Below, in pieces: positions 16,617 through 26,781 of a DNA stretch of 64,000 bases. The DNA comes from Ralstonia pickettii (lineage in GTDB: Bacteria; Pseudomonadota; Gammaproteobacteria; Burkholderiales; Burkholderiaceae): contig NZ_CP066771.1 in assembly GCF_016466415.2 (NCBI RefSeq), positions 620,001-684,000 of the forward strand, written 5' to 3'. Numbering within the stretch: position 1 is the first letter of the stretch; every line of letters begins with the position of its first letter. The notes beneath the pieces were generated by a model, which was not told where the DNA came from, searched no databases, and saw only the letters and a program-made list of their open reading frames with translations. The translations under genes and the position numbers were made by a program.

Positions 16617-19600
16617 ATGCGTCATCAATCTGCCGCCGAGCCCGCCCAGTCCCATCCTGCCTCGCTTGAGGCGACCGGGGCCCCCGCGGTTCGTCCGAAA
16701 GCCGCCGTGCCCGCACGTGATCTCTCCGCGCTGGCGTGGGTTGCGCCCAACATGCGCGCCGCGCTCGACGATGCCGTGCGCGAGTTCGGCGAATACGCAG
16801 CCGATGTCATCGCCGATCCGGAGGTCATCGGTGCGCGCGATACGACATCGCTGCGCCTGGCCGGCCAGTATCTGCACCAGGCCGCCGGCGCGCTGTTGAT
16901 CGTCGGCCTGCGCGGTGTCGACGTGTATTGCCAGGCCGCCAAGCGCCTGCTTGAGGCAGTGGATGCCGGCACCGTTCCAGCCGACGCCCAGACGCTGGAT
17001 GTGTTCTCGCGCGCCGTGCAGGCGTTGCAGGAATACGTGGCCGACCTGATGGCCGGTATGGGCGAAGAGCCGCTGCGCCTGTTCCAGCCGTATCAGGCCG
17101 TGCTGACCCGCCTGGGCGAAGAGCGCATCCATCCGGCCGACCTGTGGGCCGATGAGTTGCGGCACCTGCCGGCGCTACTGCTGCCCTCGCGCGATCTGCC
17201 GGGCCTGGCGCGCCTGCGCCGCAAGTTCGAGCTCGCCTTGCTGACCGCGCTGCGGGCGCCGGCCTCGAACGCCGATGGAGCGGTGGTGGATCCGTCGGCC
17301 GCCGCAGCGGCCTACGCCCCGCTGGAAGACCTGCTGCATGGCATCCGCGCGCTTGAGCGTGAACCGCGCCGCGCCGGAGACGATCTGCACCGCGATCTGT
17401 GGCTCGTGCTGGCCCTGACCTTTGGTGCCCTGCGTGCTGGCCTGGTGCCGGCCGACATGACCGCCAAGCGCCTCGCCGCACGCGTCAACCTGCTGCTGCG
17501 CCAGTACTCGCACAACAATGTCCATCTGCCGCAAGGCCTGCTGACCGACGCGCTGTATTTGCTGGCCGGCATGGCGTACAGCAACGCGCCGGCAACGCCG
17601 GTGGGCGACGACACGCTCGGCCCGGACATCGTGGCGTGTGTTGAGGCCTTTGCGATTCCGCCTACGCACGCACCGGCTGGCGCACTGCACACGCGCCAGT
17701 ATTACGCGCTGCTGCCGACGGATACCAGCGACACGCTGCAACGCGTCGGCCGCTCGCTCGAAACACTGAGCCAACAACCTGCGCCCGCTGCGGACGAACT
17801 CGACGCTGCACTGCAGACGCTGGCGCTGCATGCCGATGCGCTCGGTCAGCCGGCGCTGTCTGAGCTGTCGAATCGCCTGACCGAAGCTGCCGGGCAGGAC
17901 GTTGCCCCTACGCTGCAATTCCTATCGCGCATGCTGGCCCGCCCGTGGGCGCTGCATGGTGAATCCGGCGATTTGCGCAGCGCGTGGTTTGCCGCTCGCT
18001 GCAGTGAATTGGCCGAACACGCCCGCGTCGCGCAAGACGGTCAGGCCGTGCCGGCACCTGCATGGCTCACGCTGCTGGCCGGAGAAGCTGTGCAACGCCG
18101 CACGCGTGCTGAACAGGTTCGCGCACTGCAAACGCAGCTGGCATCCGCCGAAACGCACCTCGATGCTTTCGAGCGCGAAGGCGAAGAAAGCGGCGGTCTT
18201 CAGGAAGCCGCCCGTCTGTTCGGCGAGATGCAAAACGCCTTCGCCGCGCTGGACGCCTATGAGGCGGTGCATGCCACCGAAGCTGCGCAGTCGACCATCA
18301 ACGCTCTACAAGCTGCGGGCGAAGGCGCAACCGCCGATCGCGAACGCTACCTGGCCGCGCTGGCCGCCAACGTCAGCGGCCTGCAGGCCCTGCTGGATGC
18401 ACTCTCCGCCGGCACAGAGTTGACCGGTGGCCAAGTCGACGAGATCGTCATCGAAGGCCAGTTGACCCCGAATGCGCGCGAGACCGCATGGCGCGAGTTC
18501 GTCTTCGATACCGAATCCGGCATGCTGGCCCGCCGCGAGCCTCAGTCCGAAACGCAGTCCGGCGCAGACGCGGCCAACGCCGATGCGGCGTCGCCGCTGC
18601 AATCGTTGCTCGATCGCCTGCTGGCCAAGCAACCGGTCGACCCGACCGACCCGCTGGCTGCGGAGCTGCGCACTGCGCTGCAGGAAGCGCGCGATGCCGC
18701 CGCCATCGACGACGATCCGGCTCGCCGACGCCGCCTGGAAGAGGCGCTGGCCCAGTTCGATGCATGGCAGGTTGGCAGCCCCGGCGCGCTTGAGCGGATG
18801 CAGGCCGCATTGGCTGCACCGGTTGCCGCGCCTGCCGCCGCCGCACCTGCGCCAACTGCCGCACGGGATACCCAATCCATTGATGCCGAGCTGCTCGACA
18901 TCTTCCTGTCTGAAGCCGAAGAAGTGCTAGCCGGCGTGCGCGCCGATCTGCAGGGTCTGCAGGCCGCTGCCGACATGGGCACCGGCGGTCTGGCTGCCGG
19001 TTCGGACCTGGACTTGCTTACGCAGCTGCGCCGCGCGTTCCACACGCTCAAGGGCTCGGGCCGCATGGTCGGGCTCACGCGCTATGGCGAAGCGGCCTGG
19101 GCCATCGAGCAGGTGATGAATGTCTGGCTGGCCGAGAGCCGTGTGCCGACGCCTGACCTGGCCGCGCTCCTCACGCGCGCCGAGTCCGAGTTGTCGACGT
19201 GGGCCGCTGCCATCGCGCAAACGCCCCAAGCCGATCACGCCATCGAACCGCTGGTCGCCGCCGCAGAGCGCGTGCGCCATGGCGGCCCATTCGTGTGGCT
19301 GGAGGCCGTGCCGACGTCTGAGCCAGCCGAAGCTGCTCCGGCCGCTGAATACGCAGAGCCGCATCGGGTGGAAGCGCCGGCGGCTGAAACCGCATCGCAC
19401 GACGCAGTCGCTGAACCGTCGTTGGAATTGGCCGCGCCGGATGCCCCCGTTGCTGAAGCCGAAGACGCGGTCGCGCTCACATGGGACGACGAACCAGCGA
19501 TCCCTGAAGCCGAGGCGCCGGTGTCCGACGCCACCGCACCGGTCGTCGAGCATGAGGGCGTCGAGCCGGTTACAGAGCACGTTGAAGAGGCGCATCAGGA

Positions 19601-22600
19601 AGCCGCCGCTGAACCGCTTGCCGCCGATGCCGACGCCAAGGTGATCCCATTCCCGTTCGCGCAGACCGGCGAGCCGGAAGAGTTACCGCACGACGATGGT
19701 GTAAAGGAGATTGGTCCGGTCCGCATCAGCGTGGCGCTGTACAACGTCTACCTGCAGGAAGCCGATGATCTGATCCGCCGCCTGGGTGTGGATTTCTCGG
19801 AGTGGCGCCACGAAGGCCGCACGCCGCCGAGCGAGCTGGCCCTGCGCGCCGCGCACACGCTGCAAGGCAGTTCCGCCGTGGTTGAGCTGGAGCCCGTGCG
19901 CCAGTTGGCTGGGGCGCTGGAGCAGGTGCTGTTGAACCTGAACAGCCGGCCAGTGGCGATGCATCCGGGCGATTTCCGTCTGCTCGATCAAGCCGTCGAG
20001 CGCATGCGCGGCATGCTGCATCAATTTGCCGCCAGCCTGTGGCCGGACACTGACGAGCCGCTGCGCCGCAGCCTGGACGAGCTGTGCGAGCGCCTGCTCG
20101 TGCGGCCGCGCCTGCCGCTGGAGCCGGCACCCGCTGCCTTCTCCGAAGCCGAACAGGCCGAGAATGAAACTGCCGGTTCGGCTGGCGAGCCCGAGTTTGA
20201 CCCGGCACCGGTTGCGCCGACGTTCGTGCCGGTGCACGAGTCGCCGGTTGCCGAACCTGCCGTGGGTGAACTGGTCCGCCAGGCGCCGGCAGACGCGCTC
20301 GACCCGGCGCTGCTTGAGATCTTCCTGGAAGAAGCGCACGTCGCGCTGCCCGAGCTGGGTCAGCATCTGCGCGCTTGGGAAGCCGCGCCGCAAGACCGCA
20401 ATGCCGCCGGCCTCCTCCTGCGCAACCTGCACACCGTCAAGGGCAGTGCGCGCATGGCCGGTGCCATGACGCTGGGTCAGGCCGCGCACGAAATGGAAAG
20501 TGCCATTGAAGGCGGCCTGCGGCAGAACCGCGTGGACGACGCGCTGTTCCGCAAGCTCTACGTGTGGTTCGACCGCATTCAAGCGCACGTCGATGCGCTG
20601 GGCGCGGGCAACCTGCTGCCGCTCGATGCCGGCCTTGCGGATGCCGCCGATGCCACGCAGGCATCGTCCGAAACGCAAAGCCCGTCCGGTAGTTCGATGC
20701 TGCCTGCAGTGGCCGCCACCAGCGTAGATTTGGCCGGCACGCGCAGCCCCGAAGCCGAGGCGCTGGAAGTGGCCGAACGCCAGCGCGCGATGGTGCGGGT
20801 GCAGGCGCGTGCGCTCGATTCGCTCATCAACGATGCGGGTGAAGTCGGAGCGGCGCGTGCGCGCCTTGAGTCGGAAGTCGATGCGCTGAAGACCTATCTG
20901 TCGGAACTGAACGACAACGTGGCGCGTTTGCGCTCGCAGGTGCGTGAGATCGAAATCCAGGCCGAAACGCAGATGGAGTCGCGCATTGCTGATGCGGCTG
21001 CGCACGACGAGTCGTTCGACCCGCTGGAGTTCGACCGATTCACGCGCTTGCAGGAACTCACGCGGATGATGGCCGAGTCCGTCAACGACGTGGCGACGGT
21101 GCAGCAGAACTTGTTCCGCGGTTTCGATCAGGCATCGCTCGATCTGGAAACGCAGGCGCGCCTCACGCGCGGTCTGCAGCGCAGCCTGATGCGTGCGCGC
21201 ATGGTGCAGTTCGATACCGTGGCCGACCGTCTGTATCGCGTGGCGCGCCAGGCAGCAGCGGAAACCGGCAAGGAAGTCCGGCTGTTCATCAAGGGCGGTA
21301 CGGTAGAACTGGATCGCAGCGTGCTGGACCGCATGGGCGGCCCGCTGGAACACATGATTCGGAATGCGGTTGCGCACGGCATTGAATCGGCCGACGAGCG
21401 CCGCGCCAAGGGCAAGGCACCCGCCGGTGAACTGACGCTCGAAGTGCAGCAGGAAGGTAACGAAGTCGTCCTGCACTTCGTCGACGACGGCGCGGGCCTG
21501 AACCTCGATCGCATCCGCGCGCGTGCGTTGGAGCGTCAACTGCTGGCTGCCGACGAAGAAGCCAGCGACGCGCGCCTCACCGAGATGATCTTCACGCCGG
21601 GCTTCTCCACGGCCGATCAGGTGTCGGAACTGGCCGGCCGCGGCGTGGGCATGGACGTGGTGCGTGCGGAAACCGTCGCCCTGGGCGGCCGGATTTCGCT
21701 GCAGACCACGCCGGAAGTCGGTACGCGCTTCACCATCCACCTGCCGCTGACGACTGCGATTACGCAGGTGCTGCTGGTGCGTGTGAGCGAGCGTGTGTAC
21801 GCGATTCCGTCGGGCATGATCGACCACGTGCAGCAACTGCGCCCGCAGGCGCTGGCCGAGGCGTACAACGCCGCCGCGCTGCAACTGCCGACGGGCCCCG
21901 TGCCGTTCCACTACTTTGGCGCGCTGCTTGAAGAAGCGACGTCTGTCACAAGCGGGCGCAAGTACTCGCCGGCCGTGGTCGTGCGCAACGGTGCTGACCG
22001 CGCCGCCGTGCATGTCGATGAAGTGATCGGCAACCGCGAAGTCGTGGTCAAGCACATTGGCCCGCACCTTGCGCGTCTGGAAGGTATTGCCGGTGCAACG
22101 ACGCTGGGCGACGGCGAGATCGTGCTGATCTACAACCCTGTGGTGCTCACGCAGCGCTTTGAGCGCGAAGCGGTTGCACGCAGCCTGTCAGACCCGGAAG
22201 CCACGGGCGCCGTGGCCGAGCTGCAGCGCGACGGCAGCACCGACGCCGTGCCGGGCCTCGCCACACAGCCGATCGTCATGGTGGTCGACGATTCGCTTAC
22301 GGTGCGCAAGGTCACGCAGCGTTTGCTTACGCGCTCCGGCTACCAGGCCGTGCTCGCACGCGACGGTGTGGATGCGCTGCGTCAGTTGCAGGAGATCACG
22401 CCCGACGCAATGCTCGTCGACATCGAAATGCCGCACATGGATGGTTTCGACCTCACACGCAACGTGCGTGCGGACGAACGTATCGGCGCCACGCCAATCA
22501 TCATGATCACCTCGCGTACGGCGGACAAACACCGCCGTTACGCAGCGGAGATCGGCGTGAACGTCTACCTGGGCAAGCCGTACAACGAAGAGGAGTTGCT

Positions 22601-22655
22601 ACAGCATCTGCGCAACCTCATCGGCGAGCGCGCACCGGCGGCCAAGGCAGGCTGA
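16617..22655 (+). CDS. chpA: Hybrid CheA-type histidine kinase ChpA/PilL
   Basis: A 2012-residue sensor kinase closing the Pil-Chp operon. The first 750 residues are helical and probably bind partners or earlier HPt-like modules. Three HPt domains with intact histidines follow: H809 (FHTLKGSGRM), H1080 (AHTLQGSS) and H1272 (LHTVKGSARM). The CheA dimerisation and ATP-binding domain comes next (N-box from H1579, HMIRNAVAHGIE; G-boxes VDDGAGLNL and GRGVGMDVVRAE), then a CheW-like regulatory domain, and a C-terminal receiver with D1935 in LVDIEMPHMDG. It phosphorylates PilG and PilH. Pro/Ala/Glu-rich linkers join the HPt units. The ATG has GGAAG upstream. Confidence 0.95.
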   Translation: MRHQSAAEPAQSHPASLEATGAPAVRPKAAVPARDLSALAWVAPNMRAALDDAVREFGEYAADVIADPEVIGARDTTSLRLAGQYLHQAAGALLIVGLRGVDVYCQAAKRLLEAVDAGTVPADAQTLDVFSRAVQALQEYVADLMAGMGEEPLRLFQPYQAVLTRLGEERIHPADLWADELRHLPALLLPSRDLPGLARLRRKFELALLTALRAPASNADGAVVDPSAAAAAYAPLEDLLHGIRALEREPRRAGDDLHRDLWLVLALTFGALRAGLVPADMTAKRLAARVNLLLRQYSHNNVHLPQGLLTDALYLLAGMAYSNAPATPVGDDTLGPDIVACVEAFAIPPTHAPAGALHTRQYYALLPTDTSDTLQRVGRSLETLSQQPAPAADELDAALQTLALHADALGQPALSELSNRLTEAAGQDVAPTLQFLSRMLARPWALHGESGDLRSAWFAARCSELAEHARVAQDGQAVPAPAWLTLLAGEAVQRRTRAEQVRALQTQLASAETHLDAFEREGEESGGLQEAARLFGEMQNAFAALDAYEAVHATEAAQSTINALQAAGEGATADRERYLAALAANVSGLQALLDALSAGTELTGGQVDEIVIEGQLTPNARETAWREFVFDTESGMLARREPQSETQSGADAANADAASPLQSLLDRLLAKQPVDPTDPLAAELRTALQEARDAAAIDDDPARRRRLEEALAQFDAWQVGSPGALERMQAALAAPVAAPAAAAPAPTAARDTQSIDAELLDIFLSEAEEVLAGVRADLQGLQAAADMGTGGLAAGSDLDLLTQLRRAFHTLKGSGRMVGLTRYGEAAWAIEQVMNVWLAESRVPTPDLAALLTRAESELSTWAAAIAQTPQADHAIEPLVAAAERVRHGGPFVWLEAVPTSEPAEAAPAAEYAEPHRVEAPAAETASHDAVAEPSLELAAPDAPVAEAEDAVALTWDDEPAIPEAEAPVSDATAPVVEHEGVEPVTEHVEEAHQEAAAEPLAADADAKVIPFPFAQTGEPEELPHDDGVKEIGPVRISVALYNVYLQEADDLIRRLGVDFSEWRHEGRTPPSELALRAAHTLQGSSAVVELEPVRQLAGALEQVLLNLNSRPVAMHPGDFRLLDQAVERMRGMLHQFAASLWPDTDEPLRRSLDELCERLLVRPRLPLEPAPAAFSEAEQAENETAGSAGEPEFDPAPVAPTFVPVHESPVAEPAVGELVRQAPADALDPALLEIFLEEAHVALPELGQHLRAWEAAPQDRNAAGLLLRNLHTVKGSARMAGAMTLGQAAHEMESAIEGGLRQNRVDDALFRKLYVWFDRIQAHVDALGAGNLLPLDAGLADAADATQASSETQSPSGSSMLPAVAATSVDLAGTRSPEAEALEVAERQRAMVRVQARALDSLINDAGEVGAARARLESEVDALKTYLSELNDNVARLRSQVREIEIQAETQMESRIADAAAHDESFDPLEFDRFTRLQELTRMMAESVNDVATVQQNLFRGFDQASLDLETQARLTRGLQRSLMRARMVQFDTVADRLYRVARQAAAETGKEVRLFIKGGTVELDRSVLDRMGGPLEHMIRNAVAHGIESADERRAKGKAPAGELTLEVQQEGNEVVLHFVDDGAGLNLDRIRARALERQLLAADEEASDARLTEMIFTPGFSTADQVSELAGRGVGMDVVRAETVALGGRISLQTTPEVGTRFTIHLPLTTAITQVLLVRVSERVYAIPSGMIDHVQQLRPQALAEAYNAAALQLPTGPVPFHYFGALLEEATSVTSGRKYSPAVVVRNGADRAAVHVDEVIGNREVVVKHIGPHLARLEGIAGATTLGDGEIVLIYNPVVLTQRFEREAVARSLSDPEATGAVAELQRDGSTDAVPGLATQPIVMVVDDSLTVRKVTQRLLTRSGYQAVLARDGVDALRQLQEITPDAMLVDIEMPHMDGFDLTRNVRADERIGATPIIMITSRTADKHRRYAAEIGVNVYLGKPYNEEELLQHLRNLIGERAPAAKAG

Positions 22656-22674
22656 CGAGACGCTTCGCAGAAAC

Positions 22675-22710
22675 AACTACGGGCCGGTAACACACCGGCC
22701 CGTAGTTTTT
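22675..22710 (+). terminator. Strong intrinsic terminator after chpA
   Basis: A perfect 14-base stem (AACTACGGGCCGGT with its complement) closes over a five-base loop and is followed by T residues. It ends the pil-chp operon and, read on the other strand, may also serve the convergent phr gene. Confidence 0.92.
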
Positions 22711-22725
22711 GGCGGGTGGTGATCT

Positions 22726-24282
22726 TCAATCGTCGGCGCCGGCTTTGCTGAGTGCCGCAGCCTCAGCGCCCGATGTGCGATGTGCCTTGGTGACGGCATA
22801 GCGGTCGAGCGTTGCTGCGCGGGCGGCCGCGTGGTCGACGATGGGCAGCGGATACGTCTCGCCCAGTACCACGCTTGCTTCCTTCAACACATTGGCCGGT
22901 GCCGTCCATGGCGCATGGATGTACTTGTCGGGCAGCTTCGCCAGTTGCGGCAGGTACTTGCGGATGAAGCGGCCTTGCGGGTCGAACTTCTCCGATTGCG
23001 TGACGGGGTTGAAGATGCGGAACCACGGTTGCGCGTCGCACCCACTGGACGCGGCCCACTGCCAGCCGCCGTTGTTGGCGGAAAAGTCGAAATCGTTGAG
23101 CACGTCGGCAAAATACTGCTCGCCGCGCCGCCAGTCGATACCAAGATCCTTGATGAGAAAACTGGCCGCGACCATGCGCAGGCGGTTGTGCATGTAGCCG
23201 CTCTGGAAAATCTGCAGCATGGCCGCATCGACGAGCGGATAACCGGTGCGCGCGGCCTTCCACGCTTCAAAGCGCGCGTCGCCAGTGTCGCCGTCCACCC
23301 AGCGGATACGATCGAATTCCGGATGGAACGCGGCGCCGTCGGCCAGATCGGGGCGGTGGTGCAGGATCATGAAATAGAAATCCCGCCAGACCAGTTCCGA
23401 CAGCCACGTCGCCGCGCCCCGGCTGCCGCGCAGCATGGAGGCATGGGCACGCGCGGCCAGCGTGCGGATCGACACGGTGCCAAAGCGCAAATGCGTTGAC
23501 AGATAGCTGGGCCCGCGCACGGCGGGAAAGTCGCGGCGCGCATGGTAGTCGTCCATGCGCTCTTCAAATTCGTCGAGCAGGGTTTGCCCGCCCGACATGC
23601 CGCTGGGCAGGGCGATTTCCGACAGATTGGTGCGGGCGAAGCCCATCGCTTCCAGCGCCGGCGTTGGGTGCGCAAGTGCCTCAGGCGGCTTCGCCAGCGC
23701 GCCGAAGTAGGGCTCTGTCGGATACGCGCGCAAGTCGAACGGCGTCAGCGCGGCCAACCAGGCGTTCTTGTAAGGCGTGAAGACGCCGTACGGTTTGCCT
23801 TGCCCATTCAGGATCTCGTCGCGCTCGAAGATCACCTGATCCTTGAAGTCGAACCAAGCGCACGGCTGCTGCGCCAATGCTTTGCGCACCGCTTCGTCGC
23901 GGGCTTGTGCAGAAGGTTCTTCATCATGGTTGGCGAAAACCGCTTCGACGTTGAGCTGGCGCGCGATCTCCGGAATCGCGTGGCGTGGGTGGTCATGGAC
24001 GACGATCAGGTCGCCGCCGGTCTCGCGCAATGCGCCGCGGAGTTCTTCGATGGACGCACGGATGAACTCGACGCGGCGGTCGGACTTGAGCCCGCGCGCA
24101 AGCAGCGCGTCGAGGATGTCGCGATCGAACACGAACACGCAATAGACCTCGCGGCAGTGCCGCAAGGCATAATGCAGCGCCGCGTGGTCAACGTGCCGCA
24201 GATCGCGCCGGAACCACACCAGACCACGCTGGAAGTGCGCTCCGATGTTGTAAGGCTGGCGGCTTGGGGCGGTGGAAGGCAT
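22726..24282 (-). CDS. phr: Deoxyribodipyrimidine photolyase
   Basis: A 518-residue cryptochrome/photolyase-family enzyme that repairs UV-induced pyrimidine dimers using light and reduced FAD. The N-terminal antenna-binding Rossmann-like domain starts at LVWFRRDLRHVDH. The FAD-binding helical domain shows ELVWRDFYFMILHHRPDL and YMHNRLRMVAASFLIKDL, and the class I CPD signature region QWAASSGCDAQPWFRIFNP. The length is somewhat above the usual 470-480 because of both termini. It is convergent with chpA and divergent from rsuA. Confidence 0.95.
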   Translation of the reverse strand: MPSTAPSRQPYNIGAHFQRGLVWFRRDLRHVDHAALHYALRHCREVYCVFVFDRDILDALLARGLKSDRRVEFIRASIEELRGALRETGGDLIVVHDHPRHAIPEIARQLNVEAVFANHDEEPSAQARDEAVRKALAQQPCAWFDFKDQVIFERDEILNGQGKPYGVFTPYKNAWLAALTPFDLRAYPTEPYFGALAKPPEALAHPTPALEAMGFARTNLSEIALPSGMSGGQTLLDEFEERMDDYHARRDFPAVRGPSYLSTHLRFGTVSIRTLAARAHASMLRGSRGAATWLSELVWRDFYFMILHHRPDLADGAAFHPEFDRIRWVDGDTGDARFEAWKAARTGYPLVDAAMLQIFQSGYMHNRLRMVAASFLIKDLGIDWRRGEQYFADVLNDFDFSANNGGWQWAASSGCDAQPWFRIFNPVTQSEKFDPQGRFIRKYLPQLAKLPDKYIHAPWTAPANVLKEASVVLGETYPLPIVDHAAARAATLDRYAVTKAHRTSGAEAAALSKAGADD

Positions 24283-24361
24283 CGGATGGAATCGGTTGCT
24301 CTTTAGACTGGCGGAGCGTATCGCAAAATTCGCCCCTTTTTGTTTTGTTCACGTTGTTGTC

Positions 24362-25108
24362 ATGGCTGATTCTTCCCGTCTTCCGCTGTATCGCATCCTC
24401 CAATCCCAGGGTTTCGGCACCCGCCGCTATTGCAAGGACCTCGTCCTCGCGGGGCTGGTCTTCGTCAACGGCGTCGAGATGGAAAGCCCCGATGCGCTGG
24501 TCGATACCGCCGGCCTGGTCCTGGATGTCGACGGCGAACGCTGGGCATACCACGCCCGCGCCTATCTGATGCTCAACAAGCCGGCCGGCGTGGAGTGCTC
24601 GCAAAAGCCGAAACATCATCCGAGCGTGTACACGCTGCTGCCGGTGCCGCTGCGCGAGCGCGCCGTGCAGTGCGTCGGGCGGCTCGACCAGGACACCACG
24701 GGGTTGCTGCTGCTGACCGACGACGGCCAGTTCGTCCACACCATCACCAGCCCGCGCCACCAGGTGCCCAAGGTGTACGAGATCACCACCGCCGAGCCCG
24801 TGACCGAGGCGCAGATCGCCCAGCTGTGCGCCGGCGTGCTGCTGGCTGACGAAAATGAAAACGTTGCCGCCGCCTGGGCCGAGCGCGTCGGCACGCACCA
24901 CTTGCGCATGGCGCTCACGCAGGGCAAATACCACCAAGTGAAACGCATGGTGGCCGCCGCCGGTAACCATGTGGCTGGCTTGCACCGCAGCGCCATTGGC
25001 GGGTTGTCGCTGGGGGATCTGGCGCCGGGCGAATGGCGCTGGCTGGAAGCCGCCGATCTGGAAGCGCTAAACACCACGCCACCCCATGCAACCGGGCCAA
25101 GTGCCTGA
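24362..25108 (+). CDS. rsuA: 16S rRNA pseudouridine(516) synthase
   Basis: A 248-residue RsuA-type synthase. The N-terminal S4-like RNA-binding region (RLPLYRILQSQGFGTRRYCK) is followed by the catalytic domain with the aspartate motif VGRLDQDTTGLLLLTDDG and the C-terminal KYHQVKRMVAAAGNHV. It isomerises U516 of the small-subunit rRNA. The ATG at 24362 was chosen because the S4 domain starts right after; an upstream in-frame start at 24272 lies in the phr promoter region. Confidence 0.93.
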   Translation: MADSSRLPLYRILQSQGFGTRRYCKDLVLAGLVFVNGVEMESPDALVDTAGLVLDVDGERWAYHARAYLMLNKPAGVECSQKPKHHPSVYTLLPVPLRERAVQCVGRLDQDTTGLLLLTDDGQFVHTITSPRHQVPKVYEITTAEPVTEAQIAQLCAGVLLADENENVAAAWAERVGTHHLRMALTQGKYHQVKRMVAAAGNHVAGLHRSAIGGLSLGDLAPGEWRWLEAADLEALNTTPPHATGPSA

Positions 25109-25192
25109 AGCGGCACAATGCGTAATCCCAAAAAACCTTGCGCTGAAGGCCGATTCCTCCAAATGAGAGGGGCAGCGGCCGGGGGCTTTTGG

Positions 25193-25198
25193 TAAACT
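25193..25198 (+). promoter_or_regulatory. Extended -10 box just before yqgE
   Basis: TGG-TAAACT fits an extended -10 element (TGn before the hexamer). Its end is seven bases before the yqgE ATG, so transcription could begin at or next to the start codon, and no Shine-Dalgarno sequence is visible between them. Confidence 0.45.
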
Positions 25199-25204
25199 CC
25201 CCCC

Positions 25205-25777
25205 ATGGCCTCGCCTGACGCACTTATCAATCTCACGAATCAGTTCCTGATCGCTATGCCCGGCATGGCGGACTCCACGTTTTCGGGCACGGTCGTGTAC
25301 ATGTGCGAGCACAACGAGCGCGGTGCGCTTGGGCTCGTCATCAACCGCCCCATCGACATCGACTTGGCGACGCTGTTCGACAAGATCGACCTCAAGCTCG
25401 AAATCCATCCCCTGGCAGAACAATCCGTGTACTACGGCGGCCCGGTGCAGACCGAGCGCGGGTTTGTGCTGCACGACGCCACGGGCGCGTATTCGTCGTC
25501 GCTGGCGGTCCCTGGCGGGCTGGAAATGACCACCTCCAAGGATGTGCTGGAAGCCGTCGCCCAGGGCGGCGGCCCCCACCGTTTCATCCTGACCCTCGGG
25601 TATGCCGGCTGGAGTGCCGGTCAACTGGAAGACGAAATCAGCCGCAACGGCTGGCTGACCGTCCAGGCCGATCCCGAGATCATCTTCAACGTGCCTCCGG
25701 AAGCGCGGTTTGCCGCGGCGCTGAATCTGCTCGGCATCAACCCCGCCATGCTGTCGGGTGAGGCCGGGCATGCCTGA
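25205..25777 (+). CDS. YqgE/AlgH family protein (DUF179)
   Basis: A 190-residue YqgE/AlgH protein. The family pattern is clear: [56 protein letters not shown] and [20 protein letters not shown], then a C-terminal [16 protein letters not shown]-type end. The molecular function is unknown; AlgH was linked to alginate regulation in Pseudomonas. It overlaps ruvX by eight bases, the classical yqgE-yqgF pairing, and leads the pyr gene block. Confidence 0.94.
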   Translation: MASPDALINLTNQFLIAMPGMADSTFSGTVVYMCEHNERGALGLVINRPIDIDLATLFDKIDLKLEIHPLAEQSVYYGGPVQTERGFVLHDATGAYSSSLAVPGGLEMTTSKDVLEAVAQGGGPHRFILTLGYAGWSAGQLEDEISRNGWLTVQADPEIIFNVPPEARFAAALNLLGINPAMLSGEAGHA

Positions 25778-26201
25778 GCCGGCACGTCCGGCCCCCGCTC
25801 CCATGCCCGCAGAAGGCACCTTGCTGGCATTCGATTACGGCGAAAAGCGCATTGGCGTGGCGCTCGGCAATTCCATCACGCGTTCGGCACGGGCGCTGGA
25901 AACCATTCCGAACCGCTCGGTCGATTTCCGCTTCGCGCAGATCAGCCGGCTGGTCGGAGAATGGCAGCCTGTGGGTTTTGTGGTCGGCATGCCGGTCCAC
26001 CCCGACGGAGAGGAACAGCCGATGATCAAGCTCGCCAAGCGCTTCGGCAATCAATTGCACGGCCGCTATGGTCTGCCGGTCACCTGGGTGGATGAGCGTT
26101 ATTCGTCCATCGCTGCGCAGGATGCCGGTGCCTCCGACGATGTGCTCGACGCAGAAGCCGCGCGCATCATCCTCCAACAGTTTTTCGACGAACACGCATG
26201 A
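25770..26201 (+). CDS. ruvX: Putative Holliday junction resolvase / pre-16S rRNA nuclease YqgF
   Basis: A 143-residue RNase H-fold nuclease. [13 protein letters not shown] carries the first catalytic aspartate, [10 protein letters not shown] is the conserved middle motif, and [14 protein letters not shown] and [13 protein letters not shown] complete the fold. The family acts in pre-16S rRNA 5'-end processing and resembles Holliday junction resolvases. The ATG at 25770 overlaps the yqgE end; the last bases overlap pyrR, indicating translational coupling. Confidence 0.92.
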   Translation: MPEPARPAPAPMPAEGTLLAFDYGEKRIGVALGNSITRSARALETIPNRSVDFRFAQISRLVGEWQPVGFVVGMPVHPDGEEQPMIKLAKRFGNQLHGRYGLPVTWVDERYSSIAAQDAGASDDVLDAEAARIILQQFFDEHA

Positions 26202-26716
26202 CATCGCAACAGATCGATGCCGAGGCGCTGTACCAGAGCCTCGTTGCACAACTGCGCACGCGGCTGGCCGACGGCCACACCTGGTCGGTGGCCGGCATTG
26301 TCAGCGGCGGCGCCTGGATCGCCAAGCGGCTGGCGCATGACCTTGGCCTGCCGGAATACGGCGTCGTCAACGTTGCCATGCACCGCGACGACTACGCGAA
26401 GAAGGGCCTGCACGCCAAGGCGCAACCGACCACGCTGCCGTTCGATGTGAACGAGCGCCGCATCCTCCTGGTGGACGACGTGCTGGCCAGCGGCCGCACC
26501 ATCCGCGCGGCCATCAACGAGCTGTTCGACTACGGCCGTCCGGCGGCGGTGGAACTGGCCGTGCTGGTCGACCGCGGTGAACGCCAACTGCCTGTTGCGC
26601 CGGATTACATCGGGGAACGCATCACGCTGCCCGCCGATGAATCGCTCGTGCTGAGCGAAGCCGGCGAGGGCGCTGCCGCGCGCTTCACCTTCACGCGCGA
26701 GCCCAAGGGCACCTGA
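26198..26716 (+). CDS. pyrR: PyrR phosphoribosyltransferase-type pyrimidine regulator
   Basis: A 172-residue PRTase-fold protein with the PRPP-binding loop [19 protein letters not shown] and an early flexible loop region RDDYAKKG. In PyrR, the protein regulates pyr expression and can act as uracil phosphoribosyltransferase. The gene starts by an ATGA overlap with ruvX and is followed by pyrB. I saw no PyrR-dependent attenuator between pyrR and pyrB, so in this organism the regulatory role may differ from Bacillus. Confidence 0.88.
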   Translation: MTSQQIDAEALYQSLVAQLRTRLADGHTWSVAGIVSGGAWIAKRLAHDLGLPEYGVVNVAMHRDDYAKKGLHAKAQPTTLPFDVNERRILLVDDVLASGRTIRAAINELFDYGRPAAVELAVLVDRGERQLPVAPDYIGERITLPADESLVLSEAGEGAAARFTFTREPKGT

Positions 26717-26781
26717 CTTCAAGCGCGCACCGCACCGGCTTTGACCTGACCTGTACTGACCTCGTCGCCTTTCGTTTCTCC

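Noticed and set aside
26717-26781. PyrR-dependent attenuator between pyrR and pyrB
   Set aside because: The 65-base gap shows no terminator/antiterminator pair.
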